Part shown: positions 7,776 to 17,409 of the stretch, piece after piece
How the letters are laid out: every line of letters begins with the position of its first letter
Numbering within the stretch: position 1 is the first letter of the stretch
From: Paenibacillus sp. HWE-109
GTDB lineage: Bacteria > Bacillota > Bacilli > Paenibacillales > NBRC-103111
Direction: 5' to 3'
DNA: 64,000 nucleotides
Assembly (NCBI RefSeq): GCF_022163125.1
Contig: NZ_CP091881.1
Location: 930,001 to 994,000, forward strand
Notes under the pieces: generated by a model
Databases searched by the model: none
Told to the model about the DNA's origin: nothing
Seen by the model: only the letters and a program-made list of their open reading frames with translations
Made by a program: the position numbers and the translations under genes

Positions 7776-8573
7776 ATGGAGACCATTTTTTTAGATAAAC
7801 CTCGCTTCCTATCAGCCGTACAAGTTCGTTCTGAGCACTTGGCAGAGTATTCTTTTTCTTCCAACCCACACACAGAAATCTTTTTACTTCAAGAAGGGCG
7901 TGGTGAGCTTTATAATGGCGGCCAAATGCAATCGATTCTTGAAGGGGATTTACTTGTCATTCATCCGGACACGGAATATGGTATGCGACCAACTACGGGT
8001 ACATCCTTTCGGGGTATATTAATTTCGATTTCTGGGGTATTCATTTCAGGCTTGCCGGAAGGTCGGTTGCTTGATCAGGATGCGCTGCCGTTATTAAGAA
8101 TGGAGACAGAGTTCGACAACTTTAATCGATTTTTTTCGGATATCTATAAGGAAGCATGCACACCTGCAATAGGGTCTTCGGAGATTATCGCTTCTTTGCT
8201 TCAAACCTTTCTCATTATGCTATTTCGATTTACGGACCACAGACCGCGTTCGACATCGATTTCTATTCCACAAATTGTAAAGGCTTACATTGAAGAAAAT
8301 TATGTCAGGGATCTCTCCTTAAATGATTTAGCAAGCGTTGTTTATGTAAGCCCGTATCATTTGGCTCATTTATTTAAAGTGGAAATCGGCATTTCACCTA
8401 TCCAATATTTGATTAAATGCAGAATTGATAAAGCGAAAAGATTGCTAACGGGGACGACTCTTTCCGTACAGGATATCTCCTTGCAGGTCGGGTACCCGAA
8501 TTCTAATTATTTTAATCTCCTGTTTAAGAAAACAACGGGCGAATCACCCGGGAAGTTTAGAAAGCAATCCTAG
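7776..8573 (+). CDS. AraC-family transcriptional regulator with cupin sensor domain
   Basis: Probable activator of the sugar uptake genes that follow. An N-terminal cupin-like sensor (about 1-135; HTEIFLLQEGRGEL) is joined to a double helix-turn-helix AraC domain (about 167-265; LSLNDLASVVYVSPYHLAHL and VQDISLQVGYPNSNYFNLLF). The ATG at 7776 (265 residues) gives a standard length. The frame is open back to 7590 through the inverted repeat, and GTG/TTG starts near 7720-7735 cannot be excluded, because AAAGGAG at 7751-7757 is rather far from the ATG. It is 77 bases from the first transporter ATPase. Confidence 0.85.
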   Translation: METIFLDKPRFLSAVQVRSEHLAEYSFSSNPHTEIFLLQEGRGELYNGGQMQSILEGDLLVIHPDTEYGMRPTTGTSFRGILISISGVFISGLPEGRLLDQDALPLLRMETEFDNFNRFFSDIYKEACTPAIGSSEIIASLLQTFLIMLFRFTDHRPRSTSISIPQIVKAYIEENYVRDLSLNDLASVVYVSPYHLAHLFKVEIGISPIQYLIKCRIDKAKRLLTGTTLSVQDISLQVGYPNSNYFNLLFKKTTGESPGKFRKQS

Positions 8574-8611
8574 CCCAACCTTCGGTGGCTTACTCTCTGA
8601 TAATTGGGCTA
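8571..8611 (+). promoter_or_regulatory. Hairpin between araC-type gene and transporter ATPase
   Basis: Arms TAGCCCAA (8571-8578) and TTGGGCTA (8604-8611) flank 25 bases; the left arm includes the araC stop codon. No T-run follows. It may be an attenuator or an operator-like dyad. Confidence 0.35.
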
Positions 8612-8650
8612 GGGTGGTGAGAGCAAGATGAATATAGAGGATGTGGATGG

Positions 8651-10165
8651 ATGCTCCTGGATATGCAAAATATTAACAAGTCATTTTTTGGGGTTAAAGT
8701 ACTGGATGGCGTTAATTTTCATCTGGGGCATGGAGAAGTGCATGCGTTGATTGGCGGCAACGGAGCCGGCAAATCGACATTGGTGAAAATGATTTCTGGC
8801 TTTCATCAACCCGATGAAGGCGAAATTAGCATCGAGGGTAAACGGGTTCATATAAACTCGTCCATTGAAGCGCAGCAATTAGGTGTGTCGATCATTTATC
8901 AGGATCCAGCGCTCGTTCAAGACATGAGTATTGCTGAGAACATATTCCTGGGTGTGGAGCCGAGAGTTTTTGGACTATTTGCTAACCATCGCAAGATGAA
9001 AAGGGATGCAAAGGTCATTATGAAGTCGTTAGGCTATATTCATCACCCTGGCACTCTGGTCCGCCATCTATCGCTTAGCGAGCAGCATGCTGTTGCGATC
9101 GCAAAAGCAATTTCAAAGCGTGCGCGCATTTTAATTATGGATGAACCTACGGCAAGCTTAACGGATATGGAAAGAGAACGTTTATTTCTACTGATCCGTT
9201 CTTTTAAGGAAGAAGGCATTGGCATTATCTATATTACACACCGCTTGGAGGAGCTGCACAACATCTGTGATCGGATTACCATTCTACGTGATGGTAAACA
9301 CGTGATTACGCGCGATTTGAAAGGATTAGGCGAGAATGATGTTATTCGGTTTATGCTTGGCAGAGAGCTGAAATATTTATTCCCACAGGTCACGCATGAG
9401 AAAGGAAAAGAGCTTCTCAGTGTGAAGGGGCTTACCCGCAAGCCCTGGTTTAATAATATACAATTTCAGCTGTATGAGGGAGAAATTCTTGGATTTGCCG
9501 GTTTGGTCGGTTCGGGAAGAACAGAGCTCGCGAAGACGATTTTCGGAGAGCTAAAAAGGGATTCCGGCGAGGTGATCTGGAAGGGAAAGGAAGTTCGTTT
9601 TCGTGGCCCGCGCGAAGCGATCCAGCATCGTTTTGGTTTCGTGAATCGGGATCGATTAGGTAAAGGATTGTTTCCGGATATGAATATTTCCCAAAACTTG
9701 ACCATATCAGGTCTGGATCATTTACATAAATGGCAGTTTCTTCTGTTTAAAGAGGAGCAAGACAAAGCTCTGGATGCGATCCTTCAATTGAGCATCAACA
9801 TCCAAGGGCCGGACCAGAAGGTAAAGTACCTTAGCGGCGGAAATCAGCAAAAGGTTACCCTAGGCAGATGGCTGGTTGCGGATTGTGACTTATACTTCCT
9901 GGACGAACCTACCCAAAGTATTGACGTAGGCGCTAAAACCGAAATGTATGCCTCTATCCATGATCTTGTGGAAGCAGGCAAAGGAATGATCATCATTTCC
10001 TCGGATTTATCAGAGCTGCTCGGCATCTGTACTCGTATTTTAGTCATGCATGAAGGCCATATTGTGGATGAAATGACGCGTATGGAAGCAACGGAGGAAA
10101 GAATTACCCAATCAGCATCAGGGATGACAGGTACACCTAGATCGGAGGCACAAGAAATTGAATAA
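8651..10165 (+). CDS. Sugar ABC transporter ATPase, RbsA/MglA type, divergent copy
   Basis: Duplicated ABC ATPase of 504 residues that powers sugar import at the inner face of the membrane. Half 1 has Walker A GGNGAGKST and Walker B ILIMDEPTASL, but its signature reads LSLSEQ where this family normally has LSxGQ. Half 2 has the family's usual modified P-loop (GLVGSGRTEL), signature LSGGNQQK and FLDEPTQSID in place of the common DEPTRGID. VNRDRLGKG replaces the usual TEDRK-type segment. It overlaps its permease by 8 bases. A second, more canonical ATPase-permease pair lies downstream; the two may work together or this one may have diverged for another sugar. Confidence 0.9.
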   Translation: MLLDMQNINKSFFGVKVLDGVNFHLGHGEVHALIGGNGAGKSTLVKMISGFHQPDEGEISIEGKRVHINSSIEAQQLGVSIIYQDPALVQDMSIAENIFLGVEPRVFGLFANHRKMKRDAKVIMKSLGYIHHPGTLVRHLSLSEQHAVAIAKAISKRARILIMDEPTASLTDMERERLFLLIRSFKEEGIGIIYITHRLEELHNICDRITILRDGKHVITRDLKGLGENDVIRFMLGRELKYLFPQVTHEKGKELLSVKGLTRKPWFNNIQFQLYEGEILGFAGLVGSGRTELAKTIFGELKRDSGEVIWKGKEVRFRGPREAIQHRFGFVNRDRLGKGLFPDMNISQNLTISGLDHLHKWQFLLFKEEQDKALDAILQLSINIQGPDQKVKYLSGGNQQKVTLGRWLVADCDLYFLDEPTQSIDVGAKTEMYASIHDLVEAGKGMIIISSDLSELLGICTRILVMHEGHIVDEMTRMEATEERITQSASGMTGTPRSEAQEIE

Positions 10166-11129
10166 GAGATACGGCTTGCCTTTGAGAGTTAATCAACCGG
10201 GACTGGCCTGGAGGTTCATACAGAAGAACCATGTCTTTCTCATTATCGTCGTTTTTTTTGTTATCGCTTCTGTGACGAGTGATTACTTCCTTTCCTGGGA
10301 AAATCTGATGAACCTGTTTCGTCAGGCATCGGTTGTCGGCATGATTGCGCTCGGCGTCCATTTCGTTATTTTACTAGGTATGGTCGACTTTTCAGTAGGT
10401 TCGATTCTAGTCTTCTCGGGATCCATCATTATGGTTTTACAAGGTATTGATGGATTTGGCATTTGGTTATCCAGTATTGCAGGTGTTATAGCGGGAATGC
10501 TTCTTGGTCTCTTGAACGGGGTGATTGTCGTCTATGGGAAGGTCCCTTCTTTTATTACGACCTTAGGGATGATGTTTGCCGTTCGATCCATTTCACTTTG
10601 GTACGCTTCCGGCGGTGCCCTGCAAGGCAAGTATAGCCAGTATACATCTCTAGGACATGGCTATACATTAGGGATTCCAAATATTTTATTCCCGCTTATT
10701 CTTGCCGCGATTTTGGCCCATATCGTGTTAACACGCACCCTATTGGGCAGGTACATTTATGCGGTTGGCAACAATCGGATTGCAGCCTTTTTATCCGGTA
10801 CACCTATGCACTGGGTGACGATCATAGCCTTTGGCATTAGCGGATTGGCGGCAGGAGTCGGAGCTATTCTGGAGACCTCAAGGCTGAACTCCATTTCTAC
10901 GTCATCCTCAGCAACTACCTATGAGTTGGATGTGATTGCAGCCATTGTGATTGGTGGCGCCAATTTATCGGGCGGAAAAGGGACAATCTGGGGCACCGCT
11001 TGCGGTGTGCTCATTCTAAGTATGATTAGCAACTACATGAATCTTGAAAATGTGTCGCCTTATCTACAAGGCATTCTTAAGGGCATCCTCATGCTGGCCG
11101 TCTTGTACAAGCAAAAGAAAATGGATTAG
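10158..11129 (+). CDS. Sugar ABC transporter permease, RbsC type (first copy)
   Basis: The 323-residue membrane protein of the BPD_transp_2 family has many hydrophobic helices and conserved blocks IALGVHFVILLGMVDFSVGS and the C-terminal ELDVIAAIVIGGANLSGGKG. The TTG start is supported by GGAGGC at 10144-10149 and by translational overlap with the ATPase. It forms the channel with the ATPase at 8651-10165. Strongly similar to the permease at 12734-13708 (shared RLNSISTSSSA/G segment), so this is a duplicated pair. Confidence 0.9.
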   Translation: MNKRYGLPLRVNQPGLAWRFIQKNHVFLIIVVFFVIASVTSDYFLSWENLMNLFRQASVVGMIALGVHFVILLGMVDFSVGSILVFSGSIIMVLQGIDGFGIWLSSIAGVIAGMLLGLLNGVIVVYGKVPSFITTLGMMFAVRSISLWYASGGALQGKYSQYTSLGHGYTLGIPNILFPLILAAILAHIVLTRTLLGRYIYAVGNNRIAAFLSGTPMHWVTIIAFGISGLAAGVGAILETSRLNSISTSSSATTYELDVIAAIVIGGANLSGGKGTIWGTACGVLILSMISNYMNLENVSPYLQGILKGILMLAVLYKQKKMD

Positions 11130-11246
11130 AAACGCCTGTGATTCCGCAGGAAAGTGAAGTTTTAACATCGTTTTATTCATTGTTGCCAAGGTTCAAAACC
11201 TCTATCATCAAAGTATGGATGGTGAGAAGAGGAGGAGAAACATGGG

Positions 11247-12734
11247 ATGCTGGTAATGAAAAATATTAGTAAAACTTTCAATGGCATGAGCGCGCTTGAT
11301 AACGTGAATTTGGTGTTAAAACGGGGCGAAGTTCTCGCATTAGTGGGAGAGAATGGCGCAGGCAAATCTACCCTGATGAAAATACTCGCGGGCATTCATG
11401 AACCGGATGAAGGAGAAATTCTGCTAGATGGAAAACAGGTGAAAATCCATTCACCTACGAGTTCTCAGAAGCTGGGAATCGGTATTATTCATCAGGAATT
11501 GAATTTAATCTCTCATATGACGGTTGCAGAGAATGTGTTTTTGGGGAGAGAGCCTCGCAAGTTGGGCGTATTCACGGATAAGGAAAGCATGGTAGCTGAA
11601 ACGCGGCAGCTCCTGGAAAGCTTTCATTTGGACCTGGACCCCAACGCAAAGATTCATTCATTAAGTATAGGTCAACAACAAATTGTTGAAATTGTGAAAG
11701 CGTTATCACTTGACGCAAGCATCCTCATTATGGATGAACCCACAGCCGTACTTGAGGAAAGAGAAAGCGCCCGGCTATTTGAACTGATCCGCAAGTTTAA
11801 AGCAAGAGGCACCTCCATTATCTATATCTCGCATCGCTTGAACGAGTTGCGCCTGTTCTGTGACACCGTAACCGTTATGCGCGATGGACAGAATGTAGCG
11901 GCATTACCGATGTCAGAACTAACCGAACGTTCGATAGCTAATCTCATGGTAGGCCGTGAATTGAATGAATTGTTCCCATCCAAAGCTTCTAAATTCGGTG
12001 AAGAAGTATTGAAGGTAGAGAATTTGTCACTTAAGCCTTATTTCAATAATGTGAATTTCAGCGTACGCAAAGGTGAAGTTGTAGGCTTCTCGGGGCTGGT
12101 TGGCGCAGGTAGAACGGAATTGGCGCGTACTTTATTCGGCGATTGGAAGCCGGACACGGGAAGGATGTATTGGAAAGGAAAACAGGTCCATTTGCGTAAT
12201 CCCGTAGACGCGGTTGCGTTGGGGTTTGGCTTCGCAACAGAGGATAGAAAACAGTCCGGGTTATTTCTAGATATGAGTATTACGCAAAATATTACAATCG
12301 CAGTTCCGAAAAAAGTGAGCAAATGGCAGGTGATTAACCGAAAAACCGAGGATCAAACCGTAGACCGGAAGGTGAAGGAATTAAATATTAAAGTAAATAA
12401 AGTAACCCAGCCTGTGAAGAGCCTGAGCGGCGGTAATCAGCAAAAAGTAGTCATCGCCAAGTGGTTGGCAACGGACTGTGAACTCTTCATCCTGGATGAG
12501 CCGACTCGAGGCATTGATGTAGGAGCCAAGAGTGAAATCTATCATCTCATCTCGCGATTTGCGGCGGAAGGAAAAGCAGTCATTGTCATCTCATCGGAAT
12601 TACCAGAGCTTCTTGGATTATGTAACCGTATTCTAGTCATGCATCGAGGGACTATTCATGGAGAATTAGATCATACAGAAGCCAATGAACAAAAAATAAT
12701 GGCATTAGCAGCCGGAATAGCGGAGGGAATGTAG
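11247..12734 (+). CDS. Sugar ABC transporter ATPase, RbsA/MglA type (canonical copy)
   Basis: Duplicated ABC ATPase of 495 residues. Half 1: Walker A GENGAGKST, signature LSIGQQQ, Walker B ILIMDEPTAVL. Half 2: GLVGAGRTEL, TEDRKQSG, LSGGNQQK and ILDEPTRGIDVGAK, all as expected for RbsA/MglA. GGAGGAG lies 9 bases before the ATG; an ATG five bases upstream is out of frame. Its stop overlaps the GTG start of the next permease by one base. With that permease and the lipoprotein at 13744 it makes a complete importer. Confidence 0.92.
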   Translation: MLVMKNISKTFNGMSALDNVNLVLKRGEVLALVGENGAGKSTLMKILAGIHEPDEGEILLDGKQVKIHSPTSSQKLGIGIIHQELNLISHMTVAENVFLGREPRKLGVFTDKESMVAETRQLLESFHLDLDPNAKIHSLSIGQQQIVEIVKALSLDASILIMDEPTAVLEERESARLFELIRKFKARGTSIIYISHRLNELRLFCDTVTVMRDGQNVAALPMSELTERSIANLMVGRELNELFPSKASKFGEEVLKVENLSLKPYFNNVNFSVRKGEVVGFSGLVGAGRTELARTLFGDWKPDTGRMYWKGKQVHLRNPVDAVALGFGFATEDRKQSGLFLDMSITQNITIAVPKKVSKWQVINRKTEDQTVDRKVKELNIKVNKVTQPVKSLSGGNQQKVVIAKWLATDCELFILDEPTRGIDVGAKSEIYHLISRFAAEGKAVIVISSELPELLGLCNRILVMHRGTIHGELDHTEANEQKIMALAAGIAEGM

Positions 12735-13708
12735 TGGCAAAAGTAGTTGATTTGAGTGCACCCCCCACCTCTAAAAACAGATTTGGGGTAAAAGTAATTT
12801 GGGAACAATATAGTGTCATTTTTGCTTTTATTGTTCTTGTTGTGTTGGCCTCTGTTTTAAGTGAGCATTTCCTCAGTGTAGCAAACATTACCAATGTACT
12901 AAGACAAATTTCAATCGTAGGCATTATATCTGTAGGCATGACGTTTGTCATTATTTTAGGAGGCATTGATTTATCCGTCGGTTCCATCCTGGCGCTATCC
13001 GGTATGGTGATTATGGCTGCACAGGTCACTTACCATCTGCCGATTGGTATCTCGATTTTGCTGGGCTTGGCGATGGGGATTATACTCGGCCTCATTAACG
13101 GATTTATGATTACCTATGGCAAAATCACAGCATTTATCGCCACGCTCGCTATGATGACTATTGCGAGGTCACTCGCACTTTATTATGCGGATGCAGGCGC
13201 GATATCAGGGATGAATTCAAACTATGCAAAAATTGGTAACGGATATTTACTCGGAATTCCTTATCCTGTGTTGATCTTCGCGTTTATTGTACTCATATCC
13301 TTTGTCGTATTAGAAAAGACAGTCTTCGGCAGACATATTTATGCCGTAGGCGGCAACAGACAGTCAGCACGTTTATCGGCAATTTCGGTCATACGTGTGA
13401 CGATCATTTCTTACATGATTTGTGGATTCACCGCGGCTATTGGTTCGATCATAGAAACCTCACGCTTAAATTCAATTTCGACTTCAAGCTCGGGGAACAT
13501 GTATGAGTTGGATGCGATAGCTGCTGTAATCATAGGTGGGGCTAGCCTATCCGGAGGGCGGGGCCGCATCATTGGTACATTATTTGGTGTTCTGATCTTA
13601 GGTGTTTTGAGTAATGTCATGAATTTGCTTAATATTTCACCCTATCTGCAGGGGGTGGTCAAAGGGCTGATTATTATAGCGGCCGTTATGCTGCAAAAGA
13701 AAGAATAG
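12734..13708 (+). CDS. Sugar ABC transporter permease, RbsC type (second copy)
   Basis: The 324-residue BPD_transp_2 membrane protein has the block TFVIILGGIDLSVGSILALS and the C-terminal ELDAIAAVIIGGASLSGGRG. The GTG start overlaps the ATPase stop by one base, with GGAGGG upstream, so the two are translationally coupled. The substrate is unknown; the binding protein and isomerase downstream suggest a monosaccharide or polyol. Confidence 0.92.
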   Translation: MAKVVDLSAPPTSKNRFGVKVIWEQYSVIFAFIVLVVLASVLSEHFLSVANITNVLRQISIVGIISVGMTFVIILGGIDLSVGSILALSGMVIMAAQVTYHLPIGISILLGLAMGIILGLINGFMITYGKITAFIATLAMMTIARSLALYYADAGAISGMNSNYAKIGNGYLLGIPYPVLIFAFIVLISFVVLEKTVFGRHIYAVGGNRQSARLSAISVIRVTIISYMICGFTAAIGSIIETSRLNSISTSSSGNMYELDAIAAVIIGGASLSGGRGRIIGTLFGVLILGVLSNVMNLLNISPYLQGVVKGLIIIAAVMLQKKE

Positions 13709-13743
13709 CAAGCTATTCAAAATATATTCTCAGGAGGTCTACT

Positions 13744-14796
13744 ATGTTAAAGAAAAAATGGTTTCATACCGTAGTTGTCATGATTAGCTTAACAGGTGTA
13801 TTAGCGGGTTGTACGACATCGGATAAAGTGGCATCTACAACAACGGAGCCTGCGGAAAAAGCGACTGAAACGCAGAGTGTGACTGCCGCTGGCGGCGAAT
13901 ATACGTTAGGAATTTCGGTGCCTTCGGCCGACCACGGATGGATGGGCGCTCTCGTAGCGAATGCGAAGGCGGAAGCACAGAAGCACAAAAACGTGAAGCT
14001 TATTATGTATACGGCGAGTGATCCTGCTAAGCAGACCTCGGATATTGAGGATTTGATCACGAAAAAAGTCAATGCCATTGTGATGCTGCCAATTGAGTCC
14101 GCTGCCTTAACACCAGCTGCTGATAAAATTGCAAAAGCTAACATTCCTTTGATTGTTATTGATCGCGCTGTAAATACAGAAAACTATCGTACGTATATCG
14201 GTGGAGATAACTACGGGATTGGTTTCGGGGATGCCAAGTATTTGGTAGCAGAGATGACGAAGCGTAATGGAAAACCAGAAGGAAAAGTGGTTGAAATTTC
14301 CGGAGTTCCATCTACGGTTACCGATCTCAGGTCGAAGGGTTTCCGCGATTACCTCAAAGATTACCCTGGTATTCAGATCGTTGCTACGCAGCCAGGTGAT
14401 TTTACAAGAGAAAAAGCCTTGAAAGCAATGGAAAATATTTTACAGGCAAATGCAAAAATTGATGGCGTTTACTCACAAGACGATGATATGACGATTGGTA
14501 TCGTTCAAGCTATTCGTGACGCGAAGCGTGATAAGGAAATGTTTATTGTAAGCTCAGGCGGTGAGAAAGAAATTTATCAAATGATGAAGGAAAAACAAAA
14601 GCCTGATGTGATTGTATCCTTAACTTATTCACCGACGATGAGCGGTTCAGCTGTCAATCTGGCTGTTAAGTTGTTAGAGGGTAAAGGTGTCGATGGCTTC
14701 TGGGAGAAAAGCATTCCTCATCACATCATTCTGGATGCCGCTCCAGTTACACCGGCAAATGTTGACCAATATTATAAAGCAGATGCAAACTACTAA
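13744..14796 (+). CDS. Sugar-binding lipoprotein of ribose type
   Basis: Extracellular substrate-binding protein (350 residues) for the adjacent importer. The signal ends in lipobox LAGC (Cys23), and the mature chain is a periplasmic-binding-protein type 1 fold: GISVPSADHGWMGALVANAK, VNAIVMLPIESAALTP, IDRAVN, SQDDDMTIG. CAGGAGG lies just upstream. It is the only binding protein for the two ATPase-permease pairs before it. A hinge ligand cannot be named from sequence. Confidence 0.9.
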   Translation: MLKKKWFHTVVVMISLTGVLAGCTTSDKVASTTTEPAEKATETQSVTAAGGEYTLGISVPSADHGWMGALVANAKAEAQKHKNVKLIMYTASDPAKQTSDIEDLITKKVNAIVMLPIESAALTPAADKIAKANIPLIVIDRAVNTENYRTYIGGDNYGIGFGDAKYLVAEMTKRNGKPEGKVVEISGVPSTVTDLRSKGFRDYLKDYPGIQIVATQPGDFTREKALKAMENILQANAKIDGVYSQDDDMTIGIVQAIRDAKRDKEMFIVSSGGEKEIYQMMKEKQKPDVIVSLTYSPTMSGSAVNLAVKLLEGKGVDGFWEKSIPHHIILDAAPVTPANVDQYYKADANY

Positions 14797-14817
14797 AATT
14801 TGCAGGAGAGTGTTTCT

Positions 14818-15780
14818 ATGAAATTGGGCGTATTTGCAGTACTGTATGGCGAGAAAACGCTCGAGTCAGCTCTTGATCTTGTTCAAAAGGCTGGATTGCA
14901 AACGGTAGAAATCGGTACAGGGGGATATGTGGGCAAAGCCCACATATCGCCTTCCGAGGTTTTACGCGATGCAGGCAAGATCGCTGACTTGAAACAAATG
15001 GTGGAGCAGCGCGGTCTATCGATTAGCGCTTTAAGCTGTCATGGAAATCCGCTTCATCCGAATGCAGCCATCGCGGCTGAGCATCATGAAGATTTTCAAA
15101 ATACCGTGCGTCTAGCAGAAGCTTTAGGTGTTGAAACGGTCATCACTTTCTCAGGATGTCCAGGTGATTCAGACACGTCCCAAAGTCCATCGTGGGTCAC
15201 TTGTCCATGGCCGCCTGACTTTTTACAAGTACTGGACTGGCAGTGGTCGCAGAAAACAATTCCCTATTGGCGTGAGCAATCCGCCTTCTGCAGGCAGCAT
15301 GGCGTTCGCGTAGCGATTGAGGCGCATCCAGGCTTCGTCGTATACAACACAGAGACGGCTTTGCGGCTTCGTCAAGAAACCGGAGATAATATCGGCGTTA
15401 ACTTTGATCCTTCCCATTTATTTTGGCAGGGGATGGACCCTGAAGAGTGCATTAAGAAGCTCGGAAAATCAATCTACCATGTGCATGCCAAAGACACGAG
15501 GATCGATGCGCGCAATACTTCGTTAAATGGTGTCCTTGATGTAAAGCCTTACAGCAATGAGCTTGAACGTTCATGGATTTTCCGTACGATTGGCTATGGG
15601 AACGATATGAACGTGTGGAAAGGAATCATCAGCACGCTGCGCAAGGTAGGCTATGACGGAGCGATTAGCATTGAGCACGAGGATAGCTTAATGTCGACCG
15701 ATGAAGGCTTCAAGAAGGCTGCGGATTTCCTGAAAGGGATCATCATTGGTGAACAAGCAGGTGAAATGTGGTGGGCTTAA
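14818..15780 (+). CDS. Sugar phosphate isomerase/epimerase family TIM-barrel protein
   Basis: Xylose-isomerase-like/AP-endonuclease-2 fold enzyme (320 residues). The ATG at 14818 is preceded by CAGGAGAG; an in-frame TTG at 14800 would sit inside that ribosome site. Metal-ligand motifs typical of the family are visible: VAIEAHPGF (Glu), NFDPSHLFWQGMD (Asp, His), HVHAKDTR (His) and AISIEHEDS (Glu). Such proteins isomerise or epimerise sugars, inosose or keto-sugar acids. It overlaps the next gene by 13 bases, a Gfo/Idh oxidoreductase, a common pairing in catabolism of oxidised sugars. Confidence 0.87.
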   Translation: MKLGVFAVLYGEKTLESALDLVQKAGLQTVEIGTGGYVGKAHISPSEVLRDAGKIADLKQMVEQRGLSISALSCHGNPLHPNAAIAAEHHEDFQNTVRLAEALGVETVITFSGCPGDSDTSQSPSWVTCPWPPDFLQVLDWQWSQKTIPYWREQSAFCRQHGVRVAIEAHPGFVVYNTETALRLRQETGDNIGVNFDPSHLFWQGMDPEECIKKLGKSIYHVHAKDTRIDARNTSLNGVLDVKPYSNELERSWIFRTIGYGNDMNVWKGIISTLRKVGYDGAISIEHEDSLMSTDEGFKKAADFLKGIIIGEQAGEMWWA

Positions 15781-16934
15781 AACCGGTGATCAATGTGGGG
15801 ATGGTTGGCTACAAATTTATGGGCAAGGCTCACAGCCATGCTTATAAGGATGTAGGCATGTTCTTTGAACTTGATGCAGATGTTTCTATGCAAGCCATCT
15901 GCGGTCGCGATATAGACGGCGTACAGGCTGCAGCTGAAAAATTCGGATGGTCTAGCTATGAAACCGATTGGCAGCGCTTAATCAATAGGGATGACATTGA
16001 TTTAATTGATGTAAATGCTCCAAGCAATGCACATAAAGAGATTGTACTCGGGGCTGTTAAGGCCGGTAAGCATGTATTCTGCGAGAAGCCGCTGGCCTTG
16101 ACGCTTGCTGATGCTAGAGAGATGCTGCAAGCAGCAGAGCAGTCGGGTGTCAAGCATGCGATTTGCTTCAATTATCGTTTCCTGCCTGCCGTACAGTTGG
16201 CCAAACAAATCCTTACGGAAGGCCAAATTGGGGATATCCATCATTACAGAGCAACCTATTTGCAGGATTGGTTGGCAGATCCTGACTTTCCATTAGCATG
16301 GCGCCTCAATAAAGAGGTCGCCGGTTCCGGATCGCATGGGGATTTAAATGCCCATTGTATTGATTTAGCTCGTTTCCTGATCGGCGATTTTGAACGCGTA
16401 GTCGGCCACAGCAAAACGTTCGTACATAAGCGTCCAATCCCCGCATCAAGCCAGGGTCTTACAGCCGTAGCATCGGATGAGATGGGGGATGTCACTGTGG
16501 ATGATGCAACGTCATTCTTGGCTGAATTTAAGAATGGCGCGATGGGGACATTCGAAGCAACTCGCTTTGCATATGGTCGAAAAAATTACCAAACCTTTGA
16601 AATATACGGCAGTAAAGGCGCCTTGCGATTTAATTTGGAACGACTCAATGAATTGGAAGTTTACTTTAAAGACGATCCGCCGCACCTTCAAGGATACCGT
16701 ACGATTCTTGTAACAGAAGGCGTACATCCCTATACCGCCAATTGGTGGCCGCCAGGTCACACGATCGGGTATGAGCATGCATTCATTCATTTGGTGTATG
16801 AATACATTCAAAGCATCGTGAATGGTTCTGATTTTGCACCTAATTTCTATGATGGTGTGCAGTGTCAGCAAGTGTTGGAAGCCGTGGATCAATCCATTGA
16901 GAAAGGCGCATGGGTACTCGTTGAGGACGTATAA
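15768..16934 (+). CDS. Gfo/Idh/MocA-family NAD(P)-dependent oxidoreductase
   Basis: Soluble dehydrogenase (388 residues) with an N-terminal Rossmann motif (VGMVGYKFMGKAHSHAY) and the family motif CEKPLALT carrying the catalytic Lys. The GTG start lies inside the end of the isomerase gene, so the two are coupled. It probably oxidises or epimerises the sugar imported by the upstream transporter. It ends the operon; what follows is broken DNA. Confidence 0.87.
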   Translation: MVGLKPVINVGMVGYKFMGKAHSHAYKDVGMFFELDADVSMQAICGRDIDGVQAAAEKFGWSSYETDWQRLINRDDIDLIDVNAPSNAHKEIVLGAVKAGKHVFCEKPLALTLADAREMLQAAEQSGVKHAICFNYRFLPAVQLAKQILTEGQIGDIHHYRATYLQDWLADPDFPLAWRLNKEVAGSGSHGDLNAHCIDLARFLIGDFERVVGHSKTFVHKRPIPASSQGLTAVASDEMGDVTVDDATSFLAEFKNGAMGTFEATRFAYGRKNYQTFEIYGSKGALRFNLERLNELEVYFKDDPPHLQGYRTILVTEGVHPYTANWWPPGHTIGYEHAFIHLVYEYIQSIVNGSDFAPNFYDGVQCQQVLEAVDQSIEKGAWVLVEDV

Positions 16935-16936
16935 AA

Positions 16937-17150
16937 CGGGAAAATACCAGCATTCAATTACATTCGTCGTTATATGAAAATCGAGACGCTTCCGCGGCCA
17001 AACGTTTTTTTAAGAAAGCGTTGCCTTCAACACACAATCAATCGCGGAAATCGAAGTCATGCATATGCTAAGAAAAGGGCAGGTCGAATGCATTCATTCG
17101 TCTGTCCTTTTTTCGGTTGAATGTATCAACAAATTATTATTTGATGCCGA
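16937..17150 (+). pseudogene. Remnant of an IS6/IS240-type transposase
   Basis: Two frames carry recognisable transposase pieces. The first, near 16970-17035, reads ENRDASAAKRFFKKAL. The second, from 17023, reads AEIEVMHMLRKGQVE and then a SVECINKLLF tail, matching the end of IS6-family transposases. The segment between them (the D-K-N-P-A-Y block of the family) is missing and the frame changes, so this is a deleted, inactive copy. No inverted ends were identified. Confidence 0.7.
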
Positions 17151-17152
17151 AC

Positions 17153-17230
17153 AAAAAGATTTTCTTTTAAAGCGACCCTCAACAATTGGCGACCAATACG
17201 TCCAAATCCAAAAATGCCTATTCCACCCAT
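17153..17230 (-). pseudogene. N-terminal fragment of a glyceraldehyde-3-phosphate dehydrogenase gene
   Basis: On the reverse strand a good ribosome site (AGGAGG) precedes an ATG at 17230. The reading MGGIGIFGFGRIGRQLLRVA is the NAD-binding start of GAPDH-family proteins. It ends after about 26 residues where the IS6-type remnant begins, so the gene was truncated at that junction. The other part is not in the window. Confidence 0.7.
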
Positions 17231-17409
17231 CGTTATCCTCCTATATATAATGTTTAAACCTCATTGTTGATATCATGGTTAAACTCTACCAAATGTATTC
17301 AGATGTCATTAGGTTAAGGGTGGCAACTTAAGATTTTAGAATAAAAAATGGATGTTTATCAACAAGCAGGAGAAAAATAAGGTTTAAGCTTATTTAAGGA
17401 GGCATTTTA
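17231..17409. other. AT-rich spacer between broken genes
   Basis: Contains the former upstream region of the GAPDH fragment (leftward) and of the dioxygenase remnant (rightward, AAGGAGG before 17410). I see no intact gene and no clear terminator. Confidence 0.5.
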
